DNA of 56,561 nt from Bacteroides sp. (GCA_019416685.1 DXWV01000105.1:1-56561), one strand, 5' to 3'; counted from the stretch's first letter, positions 18,523 through 26,110 are shown. The notes: generated from the sequence alone by a model not told the origin. Translations and numbers: made by a program.

Positions 18523-19728
18523 ATGAATATAATTTTTTTGACTGTCAGTCGGATAAAAGAAATAAAATCAAGAGGTATTTATACTGACTTGATGCGTAAA
18601 TTTCGTGATGAGGGTCACAATGTTTATATTGTGACCCCTTATGAGAGACAGTTTGCTTTGTCCACTTCTTTATCCGAAATAGATGGTGTTCATCTGTTGG
18701 GGGTACGAACTTTGAATATTCAGAAAACAAATGTCATAGAAAAAGGAATAGGAATCATTTTATTGGAATCTCAATTTAATCGAGCCATAAAGAAATATCT
18801 TGGTCATATTGCTTTTGATCTGATTCTTTATTCTACACCTCCGATAACATTTACTAATGTGGTCAGATACTTAAAAAAAAGAACTCCGTCTGCTGTTTCT
18901 TATCTTCTATTAAAAGATATTTTTCCTCAGAATGCCGTGGACCTGGGGATGTTTTCGAAGAATAGTATTTTTTATCGGTATTTTCGATATAAAGAGATTT
19001 GTTTGTATAAACATGCTGATTACATTGGTTGTATGTCTCCTGCCAATGTAAAATTTGTGTTGAGTCACAATAACTTTCTTTCTCATGATCGTGTTGAGAT
19101 AGCGCCTAATAGTATTGAGCTAATAGAGAATCCTACTAATATTGATAGGGAGAGTATTCGTAAGAAATACAATCTTCCCATTGACAAACCGATATTTATT
19201 TATGGGGGAAATTTAGGTAAGCCACAAGGAATTGATTTTTTAATTCAATGTTTGGATGCAAACTGTCAAAGAAATGATTGCTATTTTTTTATCGTAGGTA
19301 ATGGTACGGAATATCATAAATTGAAAAATTGGTTTACTCATATCAAGCCTGATAATGTATCTCTATTTCCCAGACTTCCTAAAGGGGACTATGATGCTTT
19401 GGTACAGTCTTGTGACGTGGGTTTGATATTTTTAGATCATCGTTTTCAGATTCCCAATTATCCTTCTCGTTTACTATCTTATTTGGAATATAAAATACCT
19501 ATTATAGCTGTTACAGATGTAAATACAGATATTGGTATAATTGCAGAAAAGAACGGTTATGGATATTATTGTGAGAGTCAGTGGATAGAAGATTTTACGG
19601 CTTGTGTGAATAAGTATATCACTGCTCCTGAAACTATCCGAGAGATGGGAGAACGTGGGTATCAATTTTTATTAGATAATTATCAGGTGGGTAATACCTA
19701 TCAAAAGATTATATCGCACATTAAGTAA
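18523..19728 (+). CDS. WbuB/WbjE-like GT4 glycosyltransferase, likely FucNAc transferase
   Basis: A 401-aa GT-B protein whose N-terminal domain (MNIIFLTVSRIKEIKSRGIY, LILYSTPPITFTNVV) and C-terminal domain (IFIYGGNLGKPQGIDFLIQ, PNYPSRLLSYLEYKIPIIAV) match the WbuB/WbjE/WcaI-like group. In E. coli O26 and P. aeruginosa O11, enzymes of this type sit directly after the FucNAc synthesis genes and are thought to transfer FucNAc. The same gene order here supports that specificity by inference only. It starts three bases after fnlC. Confidence 0.83.
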   Translation: MNIIFLTVSRIKEIKSRGIYTDLMRKFRDEGHNVYIVTPYERQFALSTSLSEIDGVHLLGVRTLNIQKTNVIEKGIGIILLESQFNRAIKKYLGHIAFDLILYSTPPITFTNVVRYLKKRTPSAVSYLLLKDIFPQNAVDLGMFSKNSIFYRYFRYKEICLYKHADYIGCMSPANVKFVLSHNNFLSHDRVEIAPNSIELIENPTNIDRESIRKKYNLPIDKPIFIYGGNLGKPQGIDFLIQCLDANCQRNDCYFFIVGNGTEYHKLKNWFTHIKPDNVSLFPRLPKGDYDALVQSCDVGLIFLDHRFQIPNYPSRLLSYLEYKIPIIAVTDVNTDIGIIAEKNGYGYYCESQWIEDFTACVNKYITAPETIREMGERGYQFLLDNYQVGNTYQKIISHIK

Positions 19729-19737
19729 CTATTTCAG

Positions 19738-20346
19738 ATGTATAAATCTTGTTTTAAACGTATAATCGATTTCACATTAGTCCTCTTTGTCCTTTTTGTC
19801 ATTTGGCCTTTTCTGTTAATAATGGGTATCTGGCTTCATTTTGCCAATAAAGGTGCCGGAGCATTTTTCTTTCAGGAACGTCCGGGAAAAAACGGGAAAA
19901 TTTTTAAAGTAATCAAATTTAAAACAATGACGGACGAGCGGGATACAAGTGGAAAATTATTACCGGATGCTCAACGAATAACCAAAGTTGGTAAACTGGT
20001 TCGTTCCACATCCATTGATGAACTTCCTCAATTGATCAATGTCTTAAAAGGGGATATGGCATTAATAGGTCCTCGGCCACTATTGGTTCGCTATCTTTCG
20101 TTATATTCAAAAGAACAGGCACGTAGACATGAAGTCAGACCGGGTATCACAGGATGGGCGCAGGTGAACGGCCGCAATGCGATCAGTTGGACAAAAAAGT
20201 TTGAGTTCGATGTCTGGTATGTGGATCATTGTTCATTCTGGTTGGATTTATGTATAATTTTAAAAACAATAAAGAAAGTATTTGTGAGAGAGGGGATTTC
20301 TCAACAAGGACAAGCTACCATGGAGCCTTTTAATGGTAATAATTAA
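19738..20346 (+). CDS. PglC/WcaJ-type initiating phosphoglycosyl transferase
   Basis: A 202-aa monotopic phosphoglycosyl transferase. One re-entrant hydrophobic helix lies at about 11-34. Next is FKVIKFKTMTDERD, then the catalytic Asp94-Glu95 pair in SIDELPQLINVLKGDM, and the signature LIGPRPLL and RPGITGWAQVNGRN. The short form, without the extra N-terminal helices of WcaJ, matches PglC of Campylobacter and WcfS of Bacteroides. It transfers a sugar-1-phosphate to undecaprenyl phosphate to start the repeat unit. Its position just before PglD-, ACP- and PglE-like genes suggests that the starting sugar is the 4-acylamido-trideoxy sugar. The next gene starts three bases later. Confidence 0.9.
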   Translation: MYKSCFKRIIDFTLVLFVLFVIWPFLLIMGIWLHFANKGAGAFFFQERPGKNGKIFKVIKFKTMTDERDTSGKLLPDAQRITKVGKLVRSTSIDELPQLINVLKGDMALIGPRPLLVRYLSLYSKEQARRHEVRPGITGWAQVNGRNAISWTKKFEFDVWYVDHCSFWLDLCIILKTIKKVFVREGISQQGQATMEPFNGNN

Positions 20347-20349
20347 AAT

Positions 20350-20994
20350 ATGAGAGATATTGCAATTTATGGGTTTGGAGGGTTCGGGCGTGAAATAGCG
20401 TGTATAATTAATGCGATTAATCAGACTGCTCCAACATGGAATTTTATAGGTTATTTTGATGATGGTCATGCAATCGGTGAGACTAATAAATATGGTGAGG
20501 TTTTGGGGAATCTGGAAACAGTGAACCAATATAATAAACCATTAGCTATTGTGATGGCCATTGCATCACCGGTTGTGTTACAGAATCTTATCGGTAATAT
20601 ACATAACCCTCATATCCATTTTCCGAATATTGTAGCTCCTAATGTCTTGTTCTTTGATAAAGAGTCTGTTTGTATGGGACAAGGAAACGTGATTGCATTC
20701 GGGGGGAGAATAAGCTGTGGTATACGTATCGGAGATTTTAATTTAATGAATGGCTGTATTTCATTAGGACACGATGTCACAATCGGAGATTATAATATGA
20801 TGCAACCGGAGGTTCGAATATCCGGTGAAACAAATATTGGTAATGCTAATTTCCTGGGAGTCAGATGTACTGTCTTACAAGGATTAACTATAGGTAGTAA
20901 TGTGCGGATAGGGGCCGGAAGCGTTGTTATGAGAAAAACAAAAGATGGTATGAGTTATTTCGGTAATCCGGCAAAAATGATGAAAATACAATAA
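20350..20994 (+). CDS. PglD-like sugar N-acyltransferase
   Basis: A 214-aa protein with the two-domain layout of PglD/NeuD. The N-terminal Rossmann-like domain (IAIYGFGGFGREIACII, FIGYFDDG) binds the UDP-sugar, and a C-terminal left-handed beta-helix carries His141 in SLGHDVTIGDYNMMQ at the position of the catalytic base. PglD acetylates the 4-amino group of UDP-2-acetamido-4-amino-trideoxyglucose with acetyl-CoA. The acyl carrier protein gene starts 21 bases downstream and a KAS III gene follows it, so the acyl donor here may instead be a dedicated acyl-ACP. That is inference; a plain acetyl-CoA enzyme remains possible. Confidence 0.85.
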   Translation: MRDIAIYGFGGFGREIACIINAINQTAPTWNFIGYFDDGHAIGETNKYGEVLGNLETVNQYNKPLAIVMAIASPVVLQNLIGNIHNPHIHFPNIVAPNVLFFDKESVCMGQGNVIAFGGRISCGIRIGDFNLMNGCISLGHDVTIGDYNMMQPEVRISGETNIGNANFLGVRCTVLQGLTIGSNVRIGAGSVVMRKTKDGMSYFGNPAKMMKIQ

Positions 20995-21015
20995 CTAATC
21001 AATAATATAAACTTT

Positions 21016-21237
21016 ATGGAAGAGAAATTTATAGAATTAATTAAAGAGGTTTTGGAAATTGAAGATCGTGAAATAAACATGGGTGATAAATTTCGTGAAT
21101 ATGAGGAGTGGAGCTCGTTAGCTTATTTATCTGTTATTGCCATGTTGGATGAAGAATATGATTGCCAAATAGAAGAAGCAGATTTTCGTAAGCTACAGAC
21201 AATTCAAGATTTGTATAACGCTACAATAAAAAAATAA
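21016..21237 (+). CDS. Capsule-locus acyl carrier protein
   Basis: A 73-aa acidic four-helix protein. Its core EEWSSLAYLSVIAMLDEEYD corresponds to the ACP helix II region, with Ser34 (WSSL) at the phosphopantetheine attachment site. The usual Asp before this Ser (DSL) is Ser33 here, while the preceding Trp is the one often seen in secondary-metabolism carrier proteins (WDSL). It is not the housekeeping AcpP and lies two bases before a KAS III gene. It should carry the acyl chain made by the KAS III and SDR enzymes. Modification by the cell's phosphopantetheinyl transferase is expected but not shown. Confidence 0.86.
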   Translation: MEEKFIELIKEVLEIEDREINMGDKFREYEEWSSLAYLSVIAMLDEEYDCQIEEADFRKLQTIQDLYNATIKK

Positions 21238-21239
21238 TA

Positions 21240-22301
21240 ATGGCTTTCTTACAATACGAAGGAGTAGGTATCACTGCGCTGGCAGCAGCTGTACCTCGTA
21301 CTGTGATTAATAACTATGAGTATACTCGGTATTTTCCTGCTGATCAAGTGAAAGAAGTTGTTGATAAAGTGGGAATATTGGAACGTCGGTTTGCTGATGA
21401 GAATACCTGCTCTTCTGACTTGTGTTATGCTGCGGCTGAGAAATTGATTGCTGATAATAATATCGATAGATCAGAAATAGATTTACTTGTATTTATATCT
21501 CAAACCCCTGATTATAGAATGCCGGCTACTTCTGTGATTTTGCAGGATCGGTTACAGTTACCCAACTCAACGATTGCGTTTGATATAAATTTGGGGTGTT
21601 CGGCGTTTATGTATGGTATGAGTGTGGTATATGCCTTGATGCAACAAAAGGGATTGCGAAAAGCTTTGATTCTGGATGGGGAGACACGTTCTAAGGTTTA
21701 TTCTCCTAAAGACAGACGTACTGCATTTCTTTTTGGTGATGGAGGAGTGGCTGCTTTGATAGAGAGAAACGAACGTTTTGGTAAAAGCTATTTCTCATTA
21801 AACTCAGACGGGTCACGTGAAGGACTTATAAAAGTGGATGCAGGAGGATATAGAAAAATGAGCTCTGTGGAGACTGTACAGGAACGTGTTGTGGATGAAT
21901 ATGGTAATATTCGTAGTGAAGAGCAGGGATACATGCATGGTGGGGATGTCTTTAATTTTGTAATTCGCGAAATCCCCAAAGATATTAAAGCACTACTTGC
22001 ATATGCTGAAGTTGATAAAGATGAGTTTGATTATATGGTCTTTCATCAGGCGAATAATTTTATCAATTCTTATCTTGCCAAAAAACTGAAACTGAATACA
22101 GATAAGATTCCTTCTACCATTGCTAAATTTGGTAATACTTCATCGGTTTCTGTTCCGTTGACCATTGTGAGTGAACTTAAAGACAAATTGAACAGTGGTA
22201 ATAAAAAGGTGTTGTTGAGCGCTTTTGGTGTCGGTATGACTTGGGCTACTGCAATTGTTGATTTTTGTGACTGTAAGATTAGTGATATAGTAGAAGTATG
22301 A
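21240..22301 (+). CDS. 3-oxoacyl-ACP synthase III (KAS III)
   Basis: A 353-aa thiolase-fold condensing enzyme with an intact KAS III triad: Cys120 in INLGCSAFMYG, His269 in VFHQANNFI and Asn299 in KFGNTSSVSVPL. KAS III enzymes condense an acyl-CoA starter with malonyl-ACP to give a 3-oxoacyl-ACP. Here the partner carrier is probably the ACP encoded two bases upstream, giving acetoacetyl-ACP or a short branched analogue. The housekeeping fabH normally lies in a fab/plsX context, so a second copy buried in a capsule operon points to a dedicated acyl substituent. The next gene overlaps by four bases. Confidence 0.9.
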   Translation: MAFLQYEGVGITALAAAVPRTVINNYEYTRYFPADQVKEVVDKVGILERRFADENTCSSDLCYAAAEKLIADNNIDRSEIDLLVFISQTPDYRMPATSVILQDRLQLPNSTIAFDINLGCSAFMYGMSVVYALMQQKGLRKALILDGETRSKVYSPKDRRTAFLFGDGGVAALIERNERFGKSYFSLNSDGSREGLIKVDAGGYRKMSSVETVQERVVDEYGNIRSEEQGYMHGGDVFNFVIREIPKDIKALLAYAEVDKDEFDYMVFHQANNFINSYLAKKLKLNTDKIPSTIAKFGNTSSVSVPLTIVSELKDKLNSGNKKVLLSAFGVGMTWATAIVDFCDCKISDIVEV

Positions 22302-23059
22302 GTCCTTTTAGCTTGAAAGACAAGGTAATTTGTATCACAGGAGCTTCGTCCGGTATAGGTAGGCAATGTGCTGTAAGTTGTAGCCAGATGGGAGCAACGG
22401 TGGTACTGATGGCACGTAATGAAGAGCGGTTATGTGAAACCTTGTCAGCTATGGAAAATCCGGATAAACATATGATGGTACCTGTTGATTTGACTGAATA
22501 TGCTCAGGTAGGATTGGCGGTTAAAGATATTGTAAATAAGGCCGGAAAAATTAATGGAGTATTGCATTGTGCAGGAATATCAACTACCTTACCTTTGAAA
22601 TTAGTAACTCCTGATAAACTACAAGACTTTTTCAAAGTGAATGTTTTTTCGGCATATAATTTGACAAAAGAAGTATGTAAAATGGGGCATTTCTCCAAAG
22701 AAGGAGGTAGTATTGTCTTTTTCTCTTCTGTGATGGGAAAAGTGGGTGAAAGTGGAAAGTCTTTGTATGGAATGACGAAAGGTGCATTGGTTTCTGGCGC
22801 ACGCTCATTGGCTTGTGAATTAGCCCCCAAAAGAATTCGTGTTAATACAATTTCTCCAGGGGTTGTTATTACTCCTATTAATTGCAATTTACCCCATATT
22901 GCAGATCCTGAGAGAAGGGCGGTTGTAGAACAACAACATCTTTTAGGATTGGGTGAAACGGAAGATATAGCTAATGCATGTATTTATCTTTTGTCGGATG
23001 CTTCAAGGTGGGTAACCGGTATAGATTTATGTGTTGACGGAGGATATACTGCCCGATAA
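22298..23059 (+). CDS. FabG-like SDR, probable 3-oxoacyl-ACP reductase
   Basis: A 253-aa classical short-chain dehydrogenase. The cofactor motif TGASSGIG spans residues 14-21, and the Arg40 region after beta-2 (LMARNEER) suggests NADPH. The catalytic residues are Ser143/Ser144, Tyr157 and Lys161 (SLYGMTKGAL), and the C-terminus is typical (WVTGIDLCVDGGYTAR). Next to an ACP and KAS III gene its likely reaction is reduction of the 3-oxoacyl-ACP to 3-hydroxyacyl-ACP. A sugar 4-keto reductase is the main alternative. It overlaps KAS III by four bases, and its stop codon abuts the next ATG. Confidence 0.86.
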   Translation: MSPFSLKDKVICITGASSGIGRQCAVSCSQMGATVVLMARNEERLCETLSAMENPDKHMMVPVDLTEYAQVGLAVKDIVNKAGKINGVLHCAGISTTLPLKLVTPDKLQDFFKVNVFSAYNLTKEVCKMGHFSKEGGSIVFFSSVMGKVGESGKSLYGMTKGALVSGARSLACELAPKRIRVNTISPGVVITPINCNLPHIADPERRAVVEQQHLLGLGETEDIANACIYLLSDASRWVTGIDLCVDGGYTAR

Positions 23060-23656
23060 ATGAAAGTAGAACGGATAATAAATACCATATATGCTTCAAA
23101 TACTTACATATTGTATGATCCTCGTTATGATGAAGTATGGCTGGTTGATGCCGGAGATACGAATCTTGTGATCGAATGGATAGAAAAATATTCGAAGACA
23201 TTGAAAGGGGTATTTTTGACACATACTCATTTTGATCACATATACGGATTAAATACTTTATATCAACATTATCCAGATATTAGAGTTTTTACCTCTCCGG
23301 AAGGAGCGGAAGGATTATATTCTGAAAAATGGAATTTTTCTAAGTACCATCACTGTTCATTTGTATATGCAGGGAATAACGTAGATATTGTAAGGAATAA
23401 GCAGACTGTAGATTTGTGGCCTGATGTCCGGTTGCATATAATCAAAACACCGGGACATGACTGGAGCTGTTTGACTTTTGAAGTTACTGATTGTTTATTT
23501 ACTGGTGATGCCTATATACCAGGCAAAAAAGTGGTAACAACTTTCCCTAAAAGTAATCGATCTGAAGCGATAAAATCTGTAGAAATTATATTAAATCTCC
23601 CTGGCATTATGAAAATTTTTCCTGGTCATGGGAATGTTGAAATTGTAAATCATTAA
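23060..23656 (+). CDS. Metallo-beta-lactamase-fold hydrolase
   Basis: A 198-aa glyoxalase II-like hydrolase with the binuclear metal motif His55-x-His57-x-Asp59-His60 (THTHFDH). Further ligands are in TPGHDWSCL, FTGDAYIPG and FPGHGNVE. Family members cleave thioesters or other esters. In this cassette it may be a proofreading or releasing thioesterase for acyl-ACP or acyl-CoA; the substrate cannot be read from the sequence. The ATG follows the SDR stop codon with no gap, so the two are almost certainly co-translated. Confidence 0.84.
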   Translation: MKVERIINTIYASNTYILYDPRYDEVWLVDAGDTNLVIEWIEKYSKTLKGVFLTHTHFDHIYGLNTLYQHYPDIRVFTSPEGAEGLYSEKWNFSKYHHCSFVYAGNNVDIVRNKQTVDLWPDVRLHIIKTPGHDWSCLTFEVTDCLFTGDAYIPGKKVVTTFPKSNRSEAIKSVEIILNLPGIMKIFPGHGNVEIVNH

Positions 23657-23670
23657 GATGTAATAAAACA

Positions 23671-24810
23671 ATGGACAAACGAATTTATCTTTGTCTCGCT
23701 CATATGAGTGGCAAAGAACAAGGTTTCATAAAAGAGGCCTTTGATACCAACTGGGTAGTTCCTCTTGGTCCTAATGTAAATGCTTTTGAGGAAGAACTTG
23801 AAAGTTTTATAGGTAATAATAAAAAAGTGGTGGCTTTATCCGCTGGGACGGCTGCCATCCATCTGGCATTGATACAGTTGGGAATACAAGCCGGTGATGA
23901 GGTGATTTGTCAGAGTTTTACTTTCTGTGCTTCCGCCAACCCGGTTACTTATCTGGGAGCTATTCCCGTATTCGTGGATAGTGAAGAGGATACTTGGAAT
24001 ATGAGTCCGGTTTTACTGGAAAAAGCTATTGAAGATAGAATCACGGAAACCGGAAAGAAACCCAAAGCAATTATTCCGGTTCATCTTTATGGTATGCCTG
24101 CCAAGATGGATGAGATTTGTGCGATAGCGGAGAAATATGATATTCCTGTTTTGGAGGATGCTGCCGAAGCCTTAGGTTCGGAATTCAACGGACGTAAATG
24201 TGGCACTTTCGGTAAGTTTGGTGCATTGAGCTTTAATGGAAATAAGATGATTACCACTTCCGGTGGAGGGGCTTTGGTTGTGCCTGATGAAGAAACAAAG
24301 AAACATACAATGTTTTATGCCACCCAGGCTCGTGAACCGTTTCCATATTACCAACATGAACATATCGGCTATAATTATCGTATGAGTAATATTTGTGCAG
24401 GTATAGGGCGTGGACAGATGACAGTTCTGGATGAACATATTACCCATCATCGTCATATACATGATTTGTATGAGAAAGCATTTGTAGATATTGAGGGAAT
24501 TTCTTTAATGTCTAATCCGGATAGCCGCTTTAATGCGAATTATTGGTTATGCACTATTTTAATTGATAAAGAAATTACCGGTTTCGATTATGAGGAACTG
24601 CGTATAGCTCTTGATAGTAGAGGCATAGAAACCCGTCCTTTATGGAAACCGATGCATCTGCAACCTGTGTTTAAAAAGAATCCTTGTTATGTAGACGGTA
24701 CTTCCGAAAACTTGTTTAACAGAGGGCTTTGTATACCTGCAGGTCCTTGTGTGACAGATGAGGATGTAGCTTATATTGTTGCGGAAATTAAGAACTGTAT
24801 GAAGAAATAA
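23671..24810 (+). CDS. PglE/WcfR-like UDP-4-keto-sugar aminotransferase
   Basis: A 379-aa PLP enzyme of the DegT/DnrJ/EryC1/StrS family. Motifs are LSAGTAAIHLALIQLG (cofactor phosphate), LEDAAEALGS (Asp for the pyridine nitrogen) and SFNGNKMITTSGGG with Lys192 as the Schiff-base lysine. The SFNGNK form is that of PglE and WcfR rather than the SFHxxK of many relatives. It should transaminate the UDP-4-keto-6-deoxy-GlcNAc made by the PglF-type dehydratase, giving the 4-amino sugar. In WcfR-type capsules this amine stays free; here the PglD-like enzyme suggests it is acylated. It is the last gene of the capsule operon. Confidence 0.88.
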   Translation: MDKRIYLCLAHMSGKEQGFIKEAFDTNWVVPLGPNVNAFEEELESFIGNNKKVVALSAGTAAIHLALIQLGIQAGDEVICQSFTFCASANPVTYLGAIPVFVDSEEDTWNMSPVLLEKAIEDRITETGKKPKAIIPVHLYGMPAKMDEICAIAEKYDIPVLEDAAEALGSEFNGRKCGTFGKFGALSFNGNKMITTSGGGALVVPDEETKKHTMFYATQAREPFPYYQHEHIGYNYRMSNICAGIGRGQMTVLDEHITHHRHIHDLYEKAFVDIEGISLMSNPDSRFNANYWLCTILIDKEITGFDYEELRIALDSRGIETRPLWKPMHLQPVFKKNPCYVDGTSENLFNRGLCIPAGPCVTDEDVAYIVAEIKNCMKK

Positions 24811-25027
24811 GTTGCTAATGAGGATGTTTTTTAATCTGCTAAAAGGCCTTTTCTGTTTCTTTTGTATTCCTTATTTTGTTTGGAAACAGAAAAAAACAAT
24901 TATATAAACCCAAACATTGGATTCGTTCAATGCTTTCTTCCTTACTACAAAAGATGACGTAAGGATAGCCGGGTTATTCTGATGTGAATCATGATAATTC
25001 AGCTTAAATATTATTGTTTGTTTGTGT

Positions 25028-25075
25028 AGCCCTCCTTTTAAATCAGGCGTGGTTTATTATAAGGAGGGCTTTTTT
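25028..25075 (+). terminator. Rho-independent terminator of the capsule operon
   Basis: A perfect 10-bp stem, AGCCCTCCTT (25028-25037) with AAGGAGGGCT (25061-25070), is followed at once by a run of T. It lies 217 bp after the last capsule gene and points rightward. It is the best candidate for the end of the long capsule transcript. Confidence 0.85.
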
Positions 25076-25148
25076 ATTAAAGTTTTGTAGATCCTTTTTT
25101 CGAATTATAATACTGCATTCTTTTCATCTCAAATGTAGTTGTTAGCTG

Positions 25149-25180
25149 GCCAGGCTTTCCTGTTTATGGAAAAGCCTGGC
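25149..25180. terminator. Second hairpin, possible terminator
   Basis: GCCAGGCTTTCC pairs with GGAAAAGCCTGGC through a 12-bp stem with one bulged A and a short loop. The following bases (TACTTTTATA) make only a weak U tract, so it may be a back-up terminator or a structured element rather than a canonical terminator. Confidence 0.5.
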
Positions 25181-25278
25181 TACTTTTATATTTACAGTTC
25201 TATATACTTGTAGTATATTGATAACTAAAAGATTATAAAATAGGCATGTTGTGAATCATTCAGCAGCCCCCTTTTTAC

Positions 25279-25309
25279 TTTGAGGGCTTAGAATAAACCT
25301 CCATCTTTG
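25279..25309 (+). promoter_or_regulatory. Bacteroides-type promoter of the HU-like gene
   Basis: A -33 element TTTG (25279-25282) is followed after 19 bases by CATCTTTG (25302-25309), a one-base variant of the Bacteroides -7 consensus TAnnTTTG. The spacing is ideal, and the gene start is 63 bp downstream. Confidence 0.65.
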
Positions 25310-25372
25310 CAATGTTGATCAACAAAACGTGAATGAAAAAACGATTAGTAACATTAAAAAGAGGAGGTAATT

Positions 25373-25849
25373 ATGCCTTTATTTTATAAGGGAATACAAT
25401 CTAGTAAAGCCAACAAAGCCGGAGTGAAAACATGGCATCCGTCTTTGGTAAAGATGAAGAAAAGGATTAATACACAAACCTTGGCAGAGGAGATTGCCGA
25501 AAAGGCTTCACTGACGCCGGGTGATGTGCAAAATGTGGTACGGAACTTGCTTTCGGTGATGCGTAGATATCTGTTGGACTGCTATACGGTACGCCTTGAA
25601 GGGCTGGGAACTTTTACAATGAAGGTCCGTTCGCAAGGCAAAGGGGTAGAAACAGAAGATAAGGTGAATCCTAATCAGATCACATCGGTACAGTGCCAGT
25701 TTACTCCTGAATATTTCCGTCCGATAGCTGTGGGTACTACCCGTGCACTGACTCAGGGATTGTCATTTGCACATGCTGACTTGATGAAGAAAGGCATTGA
25801 TAACAATGGCGGAGGAAATGAGGGAGAAGGTGAGGATCCGTCGGTTTAG
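25373..25849 (+). CDS. HU-like (HU-HIG) DNA-binding protein
   Basis: A 158-aa IHF/HU-fold protein of the Bacteroidales HU-HIG type. A short basic N-terminal extension (MPLFYKGIQSSKANKAGVKT) precedes the HU domain at about residues 28-130 (INTQTLAEEIAEKASLTPGDVQNVV, described by its first helices; YTVRLEGLGTFTMKV). The tail is Gly/Glu-rich (NNGGGNEGEGEDPS). The ATG follows an AGAGGAGG sequence by five bases, unusually good for Bacteroides. Such proteins are common next to surface polysaccharide loci and are assumed to shape DNA or regulate transcription; no target is visible. It has its own promoter and is followed by the smalltalk gene. Confidence 0.85.
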   Translation: MPLFYKGIQSSKANKAGVKTWHPSLVKMKKRINTQTLAEEIAEKASLTPGDVQNVVRNLLSVMRRYLLDCYTVRLEGLGTFTMKVRSQGKGVETEDKVNPNQITSVQCQFTPEYFRPIAVGTTRALTQGLSFAHADLMKKGIDNNGGGNEGEGEDPSV

Positions 25850-25878
25850 TTGACAATTGACAATTGACAATTGAAAAT
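25850..25878 (+). repeat. Seven-base tandem repeat (TGACAAT)
   Basis: Just after the HU-like stop codon, TGACAAT occurs three times in a row (25851-25871) and is followed by the variant TGAAAAT (25872-25878). It is non-coding, and similar TTGACAATTGACAATT strings are familiar as intergenic filler in Bacteroides genomes. Confidence 0.85.
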
Positions 25879-25942
25879 GAGCTGCGCAGTGTTTGCATGC
25901 TGCAGAGGTAACTTAAGAACTTAAAAACTTAGAAAGAGATTT

Positions 25943-26038
25943 ATGAAAAAGACGGTTTGGAGTACGATTCTGAAAGTGATTATTGCAGTGGCCAGTGCTA
26001 TTGCGGGAGTAATTGGTGGTCAGGCAATGACGTTCTGA
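25943..26038 (+). CDS. Smalltalk family small protein
   Basis: A 31-aa open frame starting MKKTVWSTILKVIIAVASAI and ending GVIGGQAMTF. It is essentially one hydrophobic helix with a basic N-terminus and a small-residue-rich C-terminal half. Its position after an HU-like gene and its sequence match what is annotated in Bacteroides as the smalltalk protein, whose function is unknown. The usual next gene, an N-acetylmuramoyl-L-alanine amidase, is missing here: a terminator and coaX follow. The sequence suggests a membrane-inserted microprotein. Confidence 0.78.
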   Translation: MKKTVWSTILKVIIAVASAIAGVIGGQAMTF

Positions 26039-26067
26039 AATAAAAGACGATAATTGAGTGGAGAAAG

Positions 26068-26110
26068 CTCCCGGTGGTTCTGTGAAAGAGAGCTTGCCGG
26101 GAGTTTTTTT
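26068..26110 (+). terminator. Terminator after the smalltalk gene
   Basis: CTCCCGG (26068-26074) pairs with CCGGGAG (26097-26103) and is followed by seven T residues (26104-26110). It points rightward and separates the HU/smalltalk unit from coaX. Confidence 0.8.

Larger units (their letters stand above)
24811..25278. other. Intergenic region after the capsule operon
   Basis: No credible gene in this stretch. It holds a weak CTGTTTC/GAAACAG inverted repeat near 24853-24889, the strong terminator-like hairpin at 25028-25075 and a second strong hairpin at 25149-25180. It separates the capsule operon from the HU-like gene, whose promoter begins at 25279. Confidence 0.6.
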
